A DNA stretch of 64,000 nucleotides from JAGVSR01 sp963742405 (GCA_963742405.1 CAVUMB010000005.1:124001-188000), one strand, 5' to 3'. Counted from the first letter of the stretch, positions 28,435 to 37,622 are shown. Program-made: numbers and translations. The notes: generated from the letters alone by a model not told the origin.

Positions 28435-28514
28435 GAAATGCTCGTCGAGCTACGTTTGTCCCTCTCGGCTAGCCGTGCGATACGGCTGAACAAAATTGCC
28501 TCCGGGTCTGAGTG

Positions 28515-30353
28515 ATGTTTGCTGTCTTCGAAAGATTGATCGATCCCTACCGTGTCGTTCCGCTGGCTCCCCCGCCGGCCGGCCTTCTCGAATTCTTTTG
28601 GCACTATGTGAAGCCGATCTGGCCGGTCGTTCTGACGATAGCGCTGTTGACCGCGTCCATTGCCGCGCTCGAGATTGTCATGCTCGATTATGTCGGTCGC
28701 TTCGTCGATCTCATGTCGACCGCCGACCGCGCCACCTTCTTCACGGTACATGGCGACGAGGTCTGGCACATGGCGTTGCTGGCGCTGATCGTTCTGCCGC
28801 TTCTTGCCGTGACGTGGGAGTACATCTTCCACCAGTCGTTCGCCGGCAACTTTCCGATGATGATCCGTTGGCAGGGTCATCGATATGTCCTGCGCCAATC
28901 TCTTTCGTTTTTTCAGGACGATTTCGCCGGCCGCATCGCCAATACGCTCATGCAGACGGCACTCGCCGTGCGCGACAGCGTCGAGCGCATCATCAACACG
29001 ATCGTCTACGCCGTAGTTTATGTCATGAGCGCGCTGGTCCTGCTCACCGCAGCTGACTGGCGTCTCGCCGTCCCGCTGATGGTGTGGATCGTGTCGTATG
29101 TCGCCGCCGGCACTTATTTCATGCCGCGCCTGGCCCGCCTTTCGGAAGCCCAGGCCGAAGCGCGCTCCGTCATGACCGGGCGCGTGATCGACAGTTACAC
29201 CAACATCACGTCGGTCAAACTGTTTGCCCACACCGCTGCGGAAGACGCTTACGCCAAGGACAGCATGGCGGCATTTTTGCAAACTGTTCACGCCCAGATG
29301 CGGCTCGTCACGAAGATGAACATCAGTCTCCGGTTGCTCAACTACGGGCTGATGGCGGTCACCTTGCTCGTGTCAATCATGCTATGGCGCGATAATCTCG
29401 TCACGGTCGGCGCGATCGCCGTCGCGACCAGTCTTGCCATGCGTCTTGACGCATTATCCGACTGGGTATTGTGGCAGGTTGCTGGATTGTTCGAAAGCAT
29501 TGGTGTCGTGCGTGACGGCGCCGGAACACTGTCGAAACCGTTGGGCGTGGTCGATCATCCCAATGCACCGGCACTACGTGTCACCAAAGGGGCGATTTCA
29601 TTCGAGCGCGTCACGTTTCATTATGGCAAAGGCCGCGGCGTCATCGACGATCTCAATCTTAAAATTGCGCCCGGAGAGAAGGTCGGCATCGTCGGGCGTT
29701 CGGGGGCCGGCAAGTCGACGCTGGTCAATCTGCTGTTACGGTTTTTCGAGCCGGAGTCGGGCCGCGTGCTGATCGACGGTCAGGACATTCGCGACGTGAC
29801 GCAGGAAAGCCTGAGGCAAGCGATCGGCGTAGTGACCCAAGACACGGCGCTCTTGCACCGATCCGTGGGCGATAATCTGCGCTATGGCCGCCCCAACGCT
29901 TCGCAGGACGAAATAGCCCGCGCGATGCGATCGGCTTCCGCCGATGCCTTCATCGACAACCTCGACGACGGGCGCGGTCGGGTGGCTCTCAACGCGATGG
30001 TCGGAGAGCGCGGTGTCAAACTGTCCGGCGGCCAGCGTCAGCGGATCGCCATCGCGCGCGTCCTATTGAAAAATGCACCGATCCTCGTTCTCGACGAGGC
30101 GACGAGCGCGCTCGACAGCGAAGTAGAGGCCGCAATCCAGGAAAGCCTCAATGACCTGATGGCTGGCAAAACGGTCATCGCCATTGCCCATCGGTTGTCG
30201 ACGATTGCCGCCATGGACCGCCTTGTCATCATGGACCAGGGGCGAATTGTCGAGGAGGGGAGCCACGCCGACCTCATCCGCAAGGGTGGTCTTTACGCCA
30301 GCCTGTGGAAGCGCCAGTCGGGCGGCTTCCTGGCCGAGGAAGCAGCGGAATAG
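28515..30353 (+). CDS. ABC exporter (permease fused to ATPase), second of a tandem pair
   Basis: A 612-residue half-transporter, paralogous to the gene 80 bases upstream over its full length (both share YVLRQSLSFFQ.DFAGR and VIDSYTNI blocks). Walker A GRSGAGKST, signature LSGGQRQR, catalytic Glu in LDEATSALD and the switch His are all intact, so neither half is a degenerate ATPase. The two may form a heterodimer or two homodimers. A GTG at 28512 directly precedes the ATG and is an alternative start. Confidence 0.9.
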   Translation: MFAVFERLIDPYRVVPLAPPPAGLLEFFWHYVKPIWPVVLTIALLTASIAALEIVMLDYVGRFVDLMSTADRATFFTVHGDEVWHMALLALIVLPLLAVTWEYIFHQSFAGNFPMMIRWQGHRYVLRQSLSFFQDDFAGRIANTLMQTALAVRDSVERIINTIVYAVVYVMSALVLLTAADWRLAVPLMVWIVSYVAAGTYFMPRLARLSEAQAEARSVMTGRVIDSYTNITSVKLFAHTAAEDAYAKDSMAAFLQTVHAQMRLVTKMNISLRLLNYGLMAVTLLVSIMLWRDNLVTVGAIAVATSLAMRLDALSDWVLWQVAGLFESIGVVRDGAGTLSKPLGVVDHPNAPALRVTKGAISFERVTFHYGKGRGVIDDLNLKIAPGEKVGIVGRSGAGKSTLVNLLLRFFEPESGRVLIDGQDIRDVTQESLRQAIGVVTQDTALLHRSVGDNLRYGRPNASQDEIARAMRSASADAFIDNLDDGRGRVALNAMVGERGVKLSGGQRQRIAIARVLLKNAPILVLDEATSALDSEVEAAIQESLNDLMAGKTVIAIAHRLSTIAAMDRLVIMDQGRIVEEGSHADLIRKGGLYASLWKRQSGGFLAEEAAE

Positions 30354-30472
30354 TCAATCGTCGCCGGCTGAGCTTTGTCGTGGATCAATGACGCAGCGGT
30401 GATCGATCACTCATGTTGATGGTAGCGAAATCGATGGCCATGGGCCACCGGCGACTATCATTGGAGGCGGCT

Positions 30473-30676
30473 ATGGCCAAGCTCGCAAGCATTATCTGGA
30501 TTGTTTTGGGGATCACGATTGCCGGCGCATTTGGCGTTGCGGTCCTGTCCATTCCGTCGCTGTCCGCCAACGCTGCGCGACTGTTGCCGTTGGCCGCTCT
30601 GGCAGGGTTTGTGTGTGCCATTCCCGCGTCGATACTGGTCGCCCGCCGGATCCTGGCTGAAACGGCGGGCCATTAG
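30473..30676 (+). CDS. small hypothetical membrane protein (67 aa)
   Basis: Two predicted spans (LASIIWIVLGITIAGAFGVAV and LLPLAALAGFVCAIPASILV) with a C-terminal RRILAETAGH. GGAGGCGGCT directly precedes the ATG at 30473, deciding the start over an upstream ATG at 30413. Its stop overlaps the restored stop of the opposing trmL gene by a few bases. No family recognised. Confidence 0.65.
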   Translation: MAKLASIIWIVLGITIAGAFGVAVLSIPSLSANAARLLPLAALAGFVCAIPASILVARRILAETAGH

Positions 30677-31138
30677 CCCGGCGGGAACCCGCCGGTTTGG
30701 CGCAGGGCCTCGCCCAGCACCAGCGCGGCGGCAACGGCAATGTTGAGCGACCGCAGTGGCGGTCGCATCGGGAACGGCAACCGCAGCATCGCACGCCGCG
30801 CGGACCTGCTCCGGCACGCCGGCGGATTCGCGGCCTAAAATCAGAGTGTCGCACTCGGAAAATACAAAATCCGGCAGCCGCACCGCAGCCTTGGACGAGA
30901 GCAGAACGAGACGATACAAGCCCGCTTGGATATGGGCGGCATGAAAACGCTCCCACGATAGATGACGTGTGAGATCGACGTGGTCGAGATAATCGAGCCC
31001 GGCGCGGCGTAGGTTGCGATCGGACATATCAAAACCCGCCGGTCCAATGATATCGACGGGGATCGAAAGGCACGCCGCCAACCGAAGGATGGTGCCGGTA
31101 TTCTGCGGGATATCGGGTTGGTAAAGTGCCAGACGCAT
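30673..31138 (-). pseudogene. trmL: tRNA (cytidine(34)-2'-O)-methyltransferase TrmL, frameshifted
   Basis: SPOUT methyltransferase that methylates the wobble nucleotide of tRNA-Leu. The N-terminal 120 residues are normal (MRLALYQPDIPQNTGTILRL; LILGRESAGVPEQVRAACDA). After VAVP the frame runs into unrelated sequence, whereas the -1 frame continues exactly as the family: MRPPLRSLNIAVAAALVLGE and a stop at 30673-30675. One extra G in the GGG run at 30770-30772 (C on the coding strand) explains this; removing it gives a 154-residue protein of normal length. The change disrupts the SAM-binding knot. It may be a sequencing error or a recent inactivation. Confidence 0.85.
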
Positions 31139-31362
31139 CGACCTGCTGTCTCATTGCAGCAAGGTCGCCGCGAGGGGTCATCAACTGGGTGCGGCCAAAC
31201 GATGCAAGACTTCTAACCGCGAACCGTACGGCATCACATAGCAGTATAAGAGGCGCCGGTTTAATAACTTTCCCGCGTCGATTCGCCGGCACCGACGATA
31301 TGGACGCGATGTGCCAGCCCGGCGATGCCGACGCGGCGCTTCTGATTTTCTGGGAGGAACAA

Positions 31363-31935
31363 GTGGCTTCGACAGCAGAAGAGCCCAACCGCAGAGACTT
31401 TCTGGTCATTGCCGGCAGTGTGTTTGCAGCCGTTGGCGGCGCCATTACGCTCTGGCCGTTCATTGCACAGATGAACCCCGATTCGAGCGCTCAGGCACTG
31501 GCCTCGGTGGAAATCGATCTGGCCCCGGTAAAGGAAGGCCAGGCGATCACCGGCATGTGGCGCGGCAAGCCGATTTTCATTCGCAACCGCACCAAGGAAG
31601 AAATCGAAAAGGCCAAGGCTGTTGATCTTTCGGCGCTGGTCGACAACTCTGCGCGCAACATGGCGCTACCCGAGAGCGATCCTGCAACGGACGCCAACCG
31701 GACCAAGCCCGGCCATGAGAACTTCATCATCCTGATCGGAATCTGCACCCACTTGGGTTGCATTCCGAAAGGCCAGGCGATCGGTGATAGCCGCGGAGAC
31801 TTTGGGGGCTGGTTCTGCCCATGCCACGGTTCGCATTACGACACGGCTGGACGCATCCGGAAGGGGCCCGCGCCGCGTAACCTGGAAGTTCCGCCATACG
31901 TTTTCGCCGGCGATACGAAAATCAAAATCGGCTAA
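31363..31935 (+). CDS. petA: ubiquinol-cytochrome c reductase Rieske iron-sulfur subunit
   Basis: The [2Fe-2S] subunit of the cytochrome bc1 complex, 190 residues. A twin-arginine signal-anchor (NRRDFLVIAGSVFAAVGGA) precedes the Rieske fold. Cluster ligands are C128, H130 (CTHLGC) and C152, H155 (CPCHGS); C133 and C154 form the disulfide. The start is a GTG at 31363 with GGGAGG ten bases upstream. First gene of petABC; 11 bases separate it from petB. Confidence 0.95.
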   Translation: MASTAEEPNRRDFLVIAGSVFAAVGGAITLWPFIAQMNPDSSAQALASVEIDLAPVKEGQAITGMWRGKPIFIRNRTKEEIEKAKAVDLSALVDNSARNMALPESDPATDANRTKPGHENFIILIGICTHLGCIPKGQAIGDSRGDFGGWFCPCHGSHYDTAGRIRKGPAPRNLEVPPYVFAGDTKIKIG

Positions 31936-31946
31936 GGGAGCAAAGC

Positions 31947-33233
31947 ATGTCGGCTCACGAGTTGAATTACACCCCCACGACGAACCTCGGTAAGTGGTTC
32001 GATGAGCGCCTTCCCGTTGCACGTCTGATGCATGGGCAGTTCGTGGATTTCCCCACTCCGCGCAACCTGAACTATGCCTGGACCTTTGGCGGCATCCTGA
32101 CCTTTTGCCTCGTTGCACAGATCGTGACGGGTATCGTTCTGGCGATGCATTACCAGCCAAGCGCGGAAATGGCCTTCAGTTCCGTCGACCATATTCGGCG
32201 GGACGTCAACTTTGGCTGGCTCTTGCAGCCGATGCATGCCGTCGGCGCGTCGATGTTCTTCATCGCCGTCTACATCCACATTTTCCGTGGCCTCTATTAC
32301 GGGTCCTACAAGGCTCCTCGTGAAGTCCTCTGGATCCTCGGCGTGTTCATCCTACTCGCCATGATGGCCACCGCTTTCATGGGTTACGCGCTTCCCTGGG
32401 GCCAGATGAGCTTCTGGGGCGTGACGGTGATCACCAATCTTTTCTCCGCTTTGGATAGCATCTGGTCGGGACTGGGCACGGGCATCACGGAATGGCTGTG
32501 GGGAGGCTACTCGGTCTCGGGCGTGACGCTCAATCGCTTCTTCTCGCTGCACTATCTGCTGCCGTTTGTTATTTTCGGCCTTGTGATGCTGCACATCTGG
32601 GCCTTGCATGTCGCCGGTCAAAACAACCCGACCGGTCTCGACATCAAGTCTAAGTCCGACTCGGTGCCGATGTATCCCTACGCCGTTGCTAAGGACGCCG
32701 TCGGCTTGTTCGCCTTCCTGATCGTCTTTGCGTGGTTCGTGCTATTCATGCCCGACTACCTCGGTCACGCGGACAATTTCACGCCGGCCAACCCGCTCGT
32801 GACGCCGCCGCACATCGTGCCGGAATGGTACTTCTTGCCCTTCTACGCGGTTCTGCGTGCCATTCCATCCAAGCTTGGCGGTGTCATCGCGATGTTTTCA
32901 TCCGTACTGATACTGCTCTTCGTGCCCTGGCTCGACACCAGCCGCGTCCGTTCGGCGAAGTACCGGCCCTATTACAAGATCGCGTTCTGGTTCTTCGTCT
33001 TTACGTGCGTGGCGCTCGGATGGCTCGGTTCCAAGCCGGCCGAACAGCCCTACGTCTTCTGGGCGCAGTTCTTCACCTTCGCCTACTTTGCTTTCTTCCT
33101 CGTGGCTCTTCCCGTTCTCGGCCTGATTGAAACGCCGCGGACACTGCCGCGGTCGATTACAGAATCCGTGCTCGGCAAGGGTGGCGGGGCACCGCTTCCG
33201 GCAGGCGCCGCAGCCGCGCCAGAAAAACGCTAA
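31947..33233 (+). CDS. petB: cytochrome b of the bc1 complex
   Basis: Eight-span diheme cytochrome b, 428 residues, the quinol-oxidising core of complex III. Family blocks are visible: FGGILTFCLVAQIVTGIVLA, HAVGASMFFIAVYIHIFRGL, GYALPWGQMSFWG and the Qo-site motif PEWY in HIVPEWYFLPFY. The C-terminus is extended by a Gly/Pro/Ala tail. Shine-Dalgarno AGGGAG precedes the ATG. Confidence 0.97.
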   Translation: MSAHELNYTPTTNLGKWFDERLPVARLMHGQFVDFPTPRNLNYAWTFGGILTFCLVAQIVTGIVLAMHYQPSAEMAFSSVDHIRRDVNFGWLLQPMHAVGASMFFIAVYIHIFRGLYYGSYKAPREVLWILGVFILLAMMATAFMGYALPWGQMSFWGVTVITNLFSALDSIWSGLGTGITEWLWGGYSVSGVTLNRFFSLHYLLPFVIFGLVMLHIWALHVAGQNNPTGLDIKSKSDSVPMYPYAVAKDAVGLFAFLIVFAWFVLFMPDYLGHADNFTPANPLVTPPHIVPEWYFLPFYAVLRAIPSKLGGVIAMFSSVLILLFVPWLDTSRVRSAKYRPYYKIAFWFFVFTCVALGWLGSKPAEQPYVFWAQFFTFAYFAFFLVALPVLGLIETPRTLPRSITESVLGKGGGAPLPAGAAAAPEKR

Positions 33234-33245
33234 AGGGATCGAGCC

Positions 33246-34253
33246 ATGAAGTTAAAGACCAAGGCTTGGAGCCTCTTTATCACTACGGCGATAGGGACTA
33301 CTGTCGCCATGACGGCCAGTGGTTCTCCCGTTGCGGCCGCCGAGGCCCCACACATCGAGCGGCAGCAGTGGACGTTCGACGGCCCCTTGGGCCAACTCGA
33401 CCGCGCCCAGCTGCAGCGTGGCTTCCAAGTGTACCAGAACGTCTGCTCGGCCTGTCATGGCCTGTCGCGGTTGTCCTGGCGCAACCTGGTACAGCCCGGC
33501 GGACCCCAATTCCCGGAAGACGCCATCAAGGAGCTGGCCAAGAGCTGGCCGAACAAGATCACCGACGGCCCCAACGATGCCGGTGAGATGTTTGAACGCG
33601 ACGCATTGCTGTCCGATCGAATACTTGGCCCCTACAAAAATGAAAAAGCTGCTCGCGCAGCCCAGAACGGCGCCTATCCGCCGGATCTGTCGCTTATCGC
33701 TCGTGCGCGCAATCCAGAGTACCACGGCTCCGCGCTGGGGCATGCTCCGCATATGCTGCGCGACATCCTGACCGCGTATCAGGCCGGCGGCCCGGATTAC
33801 CTCTATGGCCTGCTGACCGGCTACAAGGACGTGCCGTCGTACGTGCGCGATGCCAACGGTCACCTGAAGCCTGTCGGACCCGAAGGTGCGGCCGACAAGA
33901 AGGTTGAGCAGTGCGTGTCCGTGCAGCACGGGGAGGACGGCCAGCCTGACGTGTGCACGCCTTTGGCTGATGGCCTGAATTACAATGCGGCCTTCCCCGG
34001 TCACCAGATTGCGATGCCGCCGATCCTGGCCGACGGCTCCGTGACCTATGCCAAGGGCGCGGACGGCAACCCAGTCGTTCCTGAAACGCTCGATCAGCAC
34101 GCGCGCGACGTCGCCGCGTTCCTCGAGTGGGCCGCCGACCCGCACCTCAATCAGCGCAAAGCGACAGGTTGGCAGGCGCTGCTGTTCCTGCTCGTGACCA
34201 CCGTTCTGTTGTTCCTGGGCAAGAAGCGGATCTGGTCACGCATCGAACATTGA
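33246..34253 (+). CDS. petC: cytochrome c1 of the bc1 complex
   Basis: Heme c subunit of complex III, 335 residues with a signal peptide (cleavage near VAAAEAP), the heme motif CSACH at 67-71, the distal Met in QIAMPPIL, and a C-terminal anchor (GWQALLFLLVTTVLLFLGKKR). It is longer than many relatives because of an insertion around 225-245 (VEQCVSVQHGEDGQPDVC) with two extra cysteines. It is a separate gene, not fused to cytochrome b as in Bradyrhizobium fbcH. Last gene of the operon. Confidence 0.95.
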   Translation: MKLKTKAWSLFITTAIGTTVAMTASGSPVAAAEAPHIERQQWTFDGPLGQLDRAQLQRGFQVYQNVCSACHGLSRLSWRNLVQPGGPQFPEDAIKELAKSWPNKITDGPNDAGEMFERDALLSDRILGPYKNEKAARAAQNGAYPPDLSLIARARNPEYHGSALGHAPHMLRDILTAYQAGGPDYLYGLLTGYKDVPSYVRDANGHLKPVGPEGAADKKVEQCVSVQHGEDGQPDVCTPLADGLNYNAAFPGHQIAMPPILADGSVTYAKGADGNPVVPETLDQHARDVAAFLEWAADPHLNQRKATGWQALLFLLVTTVLLFLGKKRIWSRIEH

Positions 34254-34337
34254 TGCGCGTGCATACCGCGATACTCGGCGGGCGCTGGGCTTGTCCCCGT
34301 GCCCGTTTTCATTCGTGGATGACATAAGGGGGTTGCC

Positions 34338-35216
34338 GTGACCGCATCGGTGTTAGGGATCGTCGGCGGTAGCGGCTTTTACAATCTGCCGGACCTGACC
34401 GATGCGCACTGGGAGCGTGTCGAGAGCCCATTCGGTAAACCGTCGGACGACATCCTCTTCGCCGAGATCGACGGCCTGCCGCTGCGCTTTCTTCCCCGTC
34501 ACGGCCGCGGTCACAAAGTGCCGCCGTCGGCCATCAACTATCGCGCCAATATCGATGCCATGAAACGCGCCGGTGTCACCGATCTCGTCTCGGTTTCGGC
34601 CTGCGGCTCCTTGAAAGAACAATTCGCGCCGGGCCACTTCGTCCTCGTCGACCAGTTTATCGACCGGACGTTTGCCCGCGAGAAATCCTTTTTCGGCCCG
34701 GGCCTCGTCGCCCACGTTTCAGTGGCCGACCCGGTCAGCCCGCTGCTCGTTGACGCTCTCCAAGCCGCCGCCAAGGCCGAAGACATTGCACACACCCGCG
34801 GCGGCACCTACCTCGTGATGGAAGGCCCGCAATTCTCGACGCGCGCGGAATCAATGCTCTACCGGAGTTGGGGCTGCGACGTCATCGGCATGACCAACAT
34901 GCCCGAAGCCAAGCTCGCTCGCGAAGCCGAGATTTGCTACGCCACCGTCGCAATGGTGACCGACTACGACTGTTGGCATGACGAGCATGCCGCCGTCGAT
35001 GTTGCCTCGATTATCGCCGTCATGCATGCCAACACCGAGAAAGCGCAGCGGCTCGTGACCCGGTTGGCCCGCGAGTTCCCGCGCCAGCACCCCGCCTGTC
35101 CCATAGGTTCCGATCGGGCGCTGGACGTGGCACTCATCACCGCACCCGACGCGCGCGACCCCGCGCTCCTGGCCCGTTTGGACGCGGTTGCAGCGCGCGT
35201 TTTAAACAAGAGCTAA
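34338..35216 (+). CDS. mtnP: S-methyl-5'-thioadenosine phosphorylase
   Basis: Splits methylthioadenosine with phosphate into adenine and 5-methylthioribose-1-phosphate. The 292-residue PNP-family enzyme shows GIVGGSGFY at the N-terminus, LPRHGRGHKVPPSAINYRAN for phosphate and ribose, and CDVIGMTNMPEAKLAREAE with the substrate Met. First gene of a salvage cluster with apt, which recycles the adenine, and mtnA, which uses the sugar phosphate. Confidence 0.95.
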   Translation: MTASVLGIVGGSGFYNLPDLTDAHWERVESPFGKPSDDILFAEIDGLPLRFLPRHGRGHKVPPSAINYRANIDAMKRAGVTDLVSVSACGSLKEQFAPGHFVLVDQFIDRTFAREKSFFGPGLVAHVSVADPVSPLLVDALQAAAKAEDIAHTRGGTYLVMEGPQFSTRAESMLYRSWGCDVIGMTNMPEAKLAREAEICYATVAMVTDYDCWHDEHAAVDVASIIAVMHANTEKAQRLVTRLAREFPRQHPACPIGSDRALDVALITAPDARDPALLARLDAVAARVLNKS

Positions 35217-35223
35217 GGCAGCA

Positions 35224-35604
35224 TCAGCTATTCGGGAACGTGATCAGGATTTTAGCCTTTAGAAGTTCCGGAAACGCCGCTTCCAAGGCCTGACCGCCAA
35301 CCCAAAGCAAGGCGATGAGAAGCACCAGGGCCGGGATCGCCGCAAAAACGGCCTTGATGAAAAACAACATCAGATGGAAGAACGACACATCGATCGAGCG
35401 GACCGAGGCGGGATACGCCTCTTCGGCGGAATAAGTGGTGCCGTAGCGCTCGCCGGTGGCCGCATAGCTCACCGGTTCCGGCTGTGGCGCTGAAAGGCCC
35501 GACGCCTCGCGCTCGCGGGCTTCCCGGGCGCGCGCTTCCTTCTCCCGCCGCACCGTGCGCGGCAGGTCTTCCATATCGCCGTCTGCCGTCAGCGGTATAG
35601 ACAT
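35224..35604 (-). CDS. hypothetical single-span membrane protein
   Basis: A 126-residue protein with a charged helical N-terminal half (TVRREKEARAREAREREAS) and one or two hydrophobic stretches near the C-terminus (FFHLMLFFIKAVFAAIPALV, then LLIALLWVGGQ). The start at 35604 has GAGAGGGAA upstream; a much longer in-frame extension reads through the apt gene antisense and is rejected. It interrupts the salvage cluster on the opposite strand. Function unknown. Confidence 0.6.
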   Translation of the reverse strand: MSIPLTADGDMEDLPRTVRREKEARAREAREREASGLSAPQPEPVSYAATGERYGTTYSAEEAYPASVRSIDVSFFHLMLFFIKAVFAAIPALVLLIALLWVGGQALEAAFPELLKAKILITFPNS

Positions 35605-35745
35605 CGTTCGTTTCCCTCTCGTGCCGGCCCGTCGCTCTGGGCCCGTCGCCCGGCGAATCGGCCTCAGGTCCAGTTTAGCGGCCTGGCTACCTAATAGCGT
35701 TCGATATTGGTAGTTTGCGCCGTCAATTTGACGGGGAGGTGTCTG

Positions 35746-36276
35746 TTGAGCGACCTGAAGAGCCTGATCAGAACCATACCGGACTACCCAAAGCCGGGAA
35801 TCATGTTCCGCGATGTCACGACGCTGCTGGGGGATGCCCAAGGCTTCAAGGCGGCAATTGCGCAATTGGCCGAGCCCTATCGCACGCTTCCCGTCGATGC
35901 CGTGGCCGGGATCGAAGCGCGCGGCTTCATCCTCGGCGGAGCCGTGGCTGACCGGCTCGGTTGCGGGTTCATCCCCATCCGAAAAAAGGGCAAGCTGCCC
36001 TGGAAGACGATCGGGCAGGAGTACGCGCTCGAGTACGGCACCGACACTATTGAAATCCATCTCGATGCGATCAAGGAGGGCGAGCGCATCTTGATTGTCG
36101 ATGACCTCATTGCGACAGGCGGAACGGCGATCGCGGCTGCGAAGTTGATCCGGCAGGTGAAAGGCACCATCGTCGGCGCCGCCTTCGTCATCGATCTGCC
36201 GGAATTGGGCGGGGTCGTGGCGCTGCAACGCGCCGGGATCGAAAGCCACTGCCTGATGGCCTTTGCAGGACATTGA
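35746..36276 (+). CDS. apt: adenine phosphoribosyltransferase
   Basis: Makes AMP from adenine and PRPP. The 176-residue enzyme has the family N-terminus LKSLIRTIPDYPKPGIMFRD, AGIEARGFILGG, and the PRPP loop ILIVDDLIATGGT. The start is a TTG at 35746 after GGGGAGG; this gives the normal length. The position between mtnP and mtnA suggests it reclaims the adenine freed from methylthioadenosine. Confidence 0.95.
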   Translation: MSDLKSLIRTIPDYPKPGIMFRDVTTLLGDAQGFKAAIAQLAEPYRTLPVDAVAGIEARGFILGGAVADRLGCGFIPIRKKGKLPWKTIGQEYALEYGTDTIEIHLDAIKEGERILIVDDLIATGGTAIAAAKLIRQVKGTIVGAAFVIDLPELGGVVALQRAGIESHCLMAFAGH

Positions 36277-36277
36277 G

Positions 36278-36517
36278 ATGGCCATGACGGAGATCACGTC
36301 CGACACGATGGACGCGGCACGCGCGGCGATCTTATCCTGGCGTATCAATCCCGATGCGGCACCCGCATGCCCCATCTGTCGGACCGCCGGTCTTGCCGTC
36401 AGTGATCATTCGGCAAGACCGCACACCGAATGGTACCGTCTCGTTTGCCGCGCGTGCGGGCTTGATCAGATGTTGGCGGTGCCGCTCGGTGCAGCGGTGC
36501 CGGGCACGGAAGGATGA
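36278..36517 (+). CDS. small zinc-ribbon protein (unknown function)
   Basis: A 79-residue protein with two CxxC knuckles, CPIC and CRAC, about 30 residues apart, in a compact zinc-ribbon pattern. The start ATG lies one base after the apt stop, and the stop is four bases before mtnA, so it is embedded in the salvage operon and almost certainly co-translated. I do not know a function; a chaperone or regulator for the pathway is speculation. A second ATG six bases on (36284) is possible. Confidence 0.65.
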   Translation: MAMTEITSDTMDAARAAILSWRINPDAAPACPICRTAGLAVSDHSARPHTEWYRLVCRACGLDQMLAVPLGAAVPGTEG

Positions 36518-36521
36518 GGCA

Positions 36522-37622
36522 ATGCAGATCGGCGGCCAACACTATCGGACCATCTGGCTCGAAGACGGCGGCGAGCACGTGGCCATTATCGATCAGACCA
36601 AGCTGCCGCACAGATTCGAAGTTATCCATCTGTCGACGATGCAAGAGGCCGCTCGCGCCATCCTCAACATGCAGGTACGCGGCGCGCCTCTGATTGGCGT
36701 AACCGCGGCTTATGGGCTGGCGCTCGCCATGCGTGTTGATCCCTCCGACGCAGCCTTGGCAGACGCCATATTCCACCTTGCCCGCCAGCGGCCGACCGCA
36801 GTTAATCTGCGCTGGGCCTTAGAGGAAATGCGGCGGCACTTGCAGCCGCTCGCCGCGAACGATCGTGCCCAAGCGGCATTCACGCAGGCAGCACGCCTTG
36901 CCGACGACGATGTGGAAACGTGCCGGCGGATCGGCGCGCATGGACTTGAGATCGTTCGCGCAATCGCGGCTAAAAAGAAGCCCGGTGAACCGGTCAACAT
37001 TCTCACCCATTGCAACGCCGGTTGGCTCGCCTGCGTCGACTGGGGTACCGCCACCTCGCCGATGTACCAGGCATACGACGCAGGACTTCCCCTGCATGTC
37101 TGGGTCGATGAAACCCGCCCGCGCAATCAAGGCGCGGCTTTGACGGCATTCGAACTTGGTGCGCACGGCATCCCACATACACTCATCACGGATAACGCCG
37201 GCGGCCATTTGATGCAGCATGGTAGAGTGGATATGGTCATCGTCGGCACCGATCGCGTCACCGCCACGGGCGATGTCGCAAACAAGATCGGCACGTACCT
37301 CAAAGCCTTGGCGGCGAAAGATACAGGCGTGCCGTTTTTCGTCGCCTTGCCGCATTCAACGATTGATTGGACCCTCGACGACGGTTTCGCGATCCCCATC
37401 GAGGAGCGCTCGGGCGACGAAGTCCTGAAGTTGACCGGTCGCACCGCTACGGGTGAGGTGCACGACTTCGACATCGCACCAGATGGTTGCCGCGCAGTTA
37501 ATCCAGCCTTCGATGTGACACCGGCGCGCTTGGTCAGCGGGCTCATCACCGAGCGTGGTGTCTGTCCGGCGACGCGGGAAGGCCTGCTGCAACTCTATCC
37601 CGAGGGCCAGCGCGCGGCATGA
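36522..37622 (+). CDS. mtnA: S-methyl-5-thioribose-1-phosphate isomerase
   Basis: Isomerises methylthioribose-1-phosphate to methylthioribulose-1-phosphate. The 366-residue protein belongs to the eIF2B-like family: QVRGAPLIGVTAAYGLAL, the catalytic C164 in HCNAGWLA, D244 in GTDRVTATGDVANKIGTY, and ALPHSTID. The stop overlaps the next gene's start (ATGA), so aldolase translation is coupled. Confidence 0.96.
   Translation: MQIGGQHYRTIWLEDGGEHVAIIDQTKLPHRFEVIHLSTMQEAARAILNMQVRGAPLIGVTAAYGLALAMRVDPSDAALADAIFHLARQRPTAVNLRWALEEMRRHLQPLAANDRAQAAFTQAARLADDDVETCRRIGAHGLEIVRAIAAKKKPGEPVNILTHCNAGWLACVDWGTATSPMYQAYDAGLPLHVWVDETRPRNQGAALTAFELGAHGIPHTLITDNAGGHLMQHGRVDMVIVGTDRVTATGDVANKIGTYLKALAAKDTGVPFFVALPHSTIDWTLDDGFAIPIEERSGDEVLKLTGRTATGEVHDFDIAPDGCRAVNPAFDVTPARLVSGLITERGVCPATREGLLQLYPEGQRAA

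Noticed and set aside
28395..29291. A 298-residue minus-strand frame opposite the second ABC exporter
   Set aside because: Antisense shadow of a conserved coding region; His/Asp/Arg-rich with no recognisable domain.
35605..36375. Long N-terminal extension of the minus-strand membrane-protein frame through apt
   Set aside because: It runs antisense to a fully conserved apt gene; GAGAGGGAA before 35604 marks the real start.
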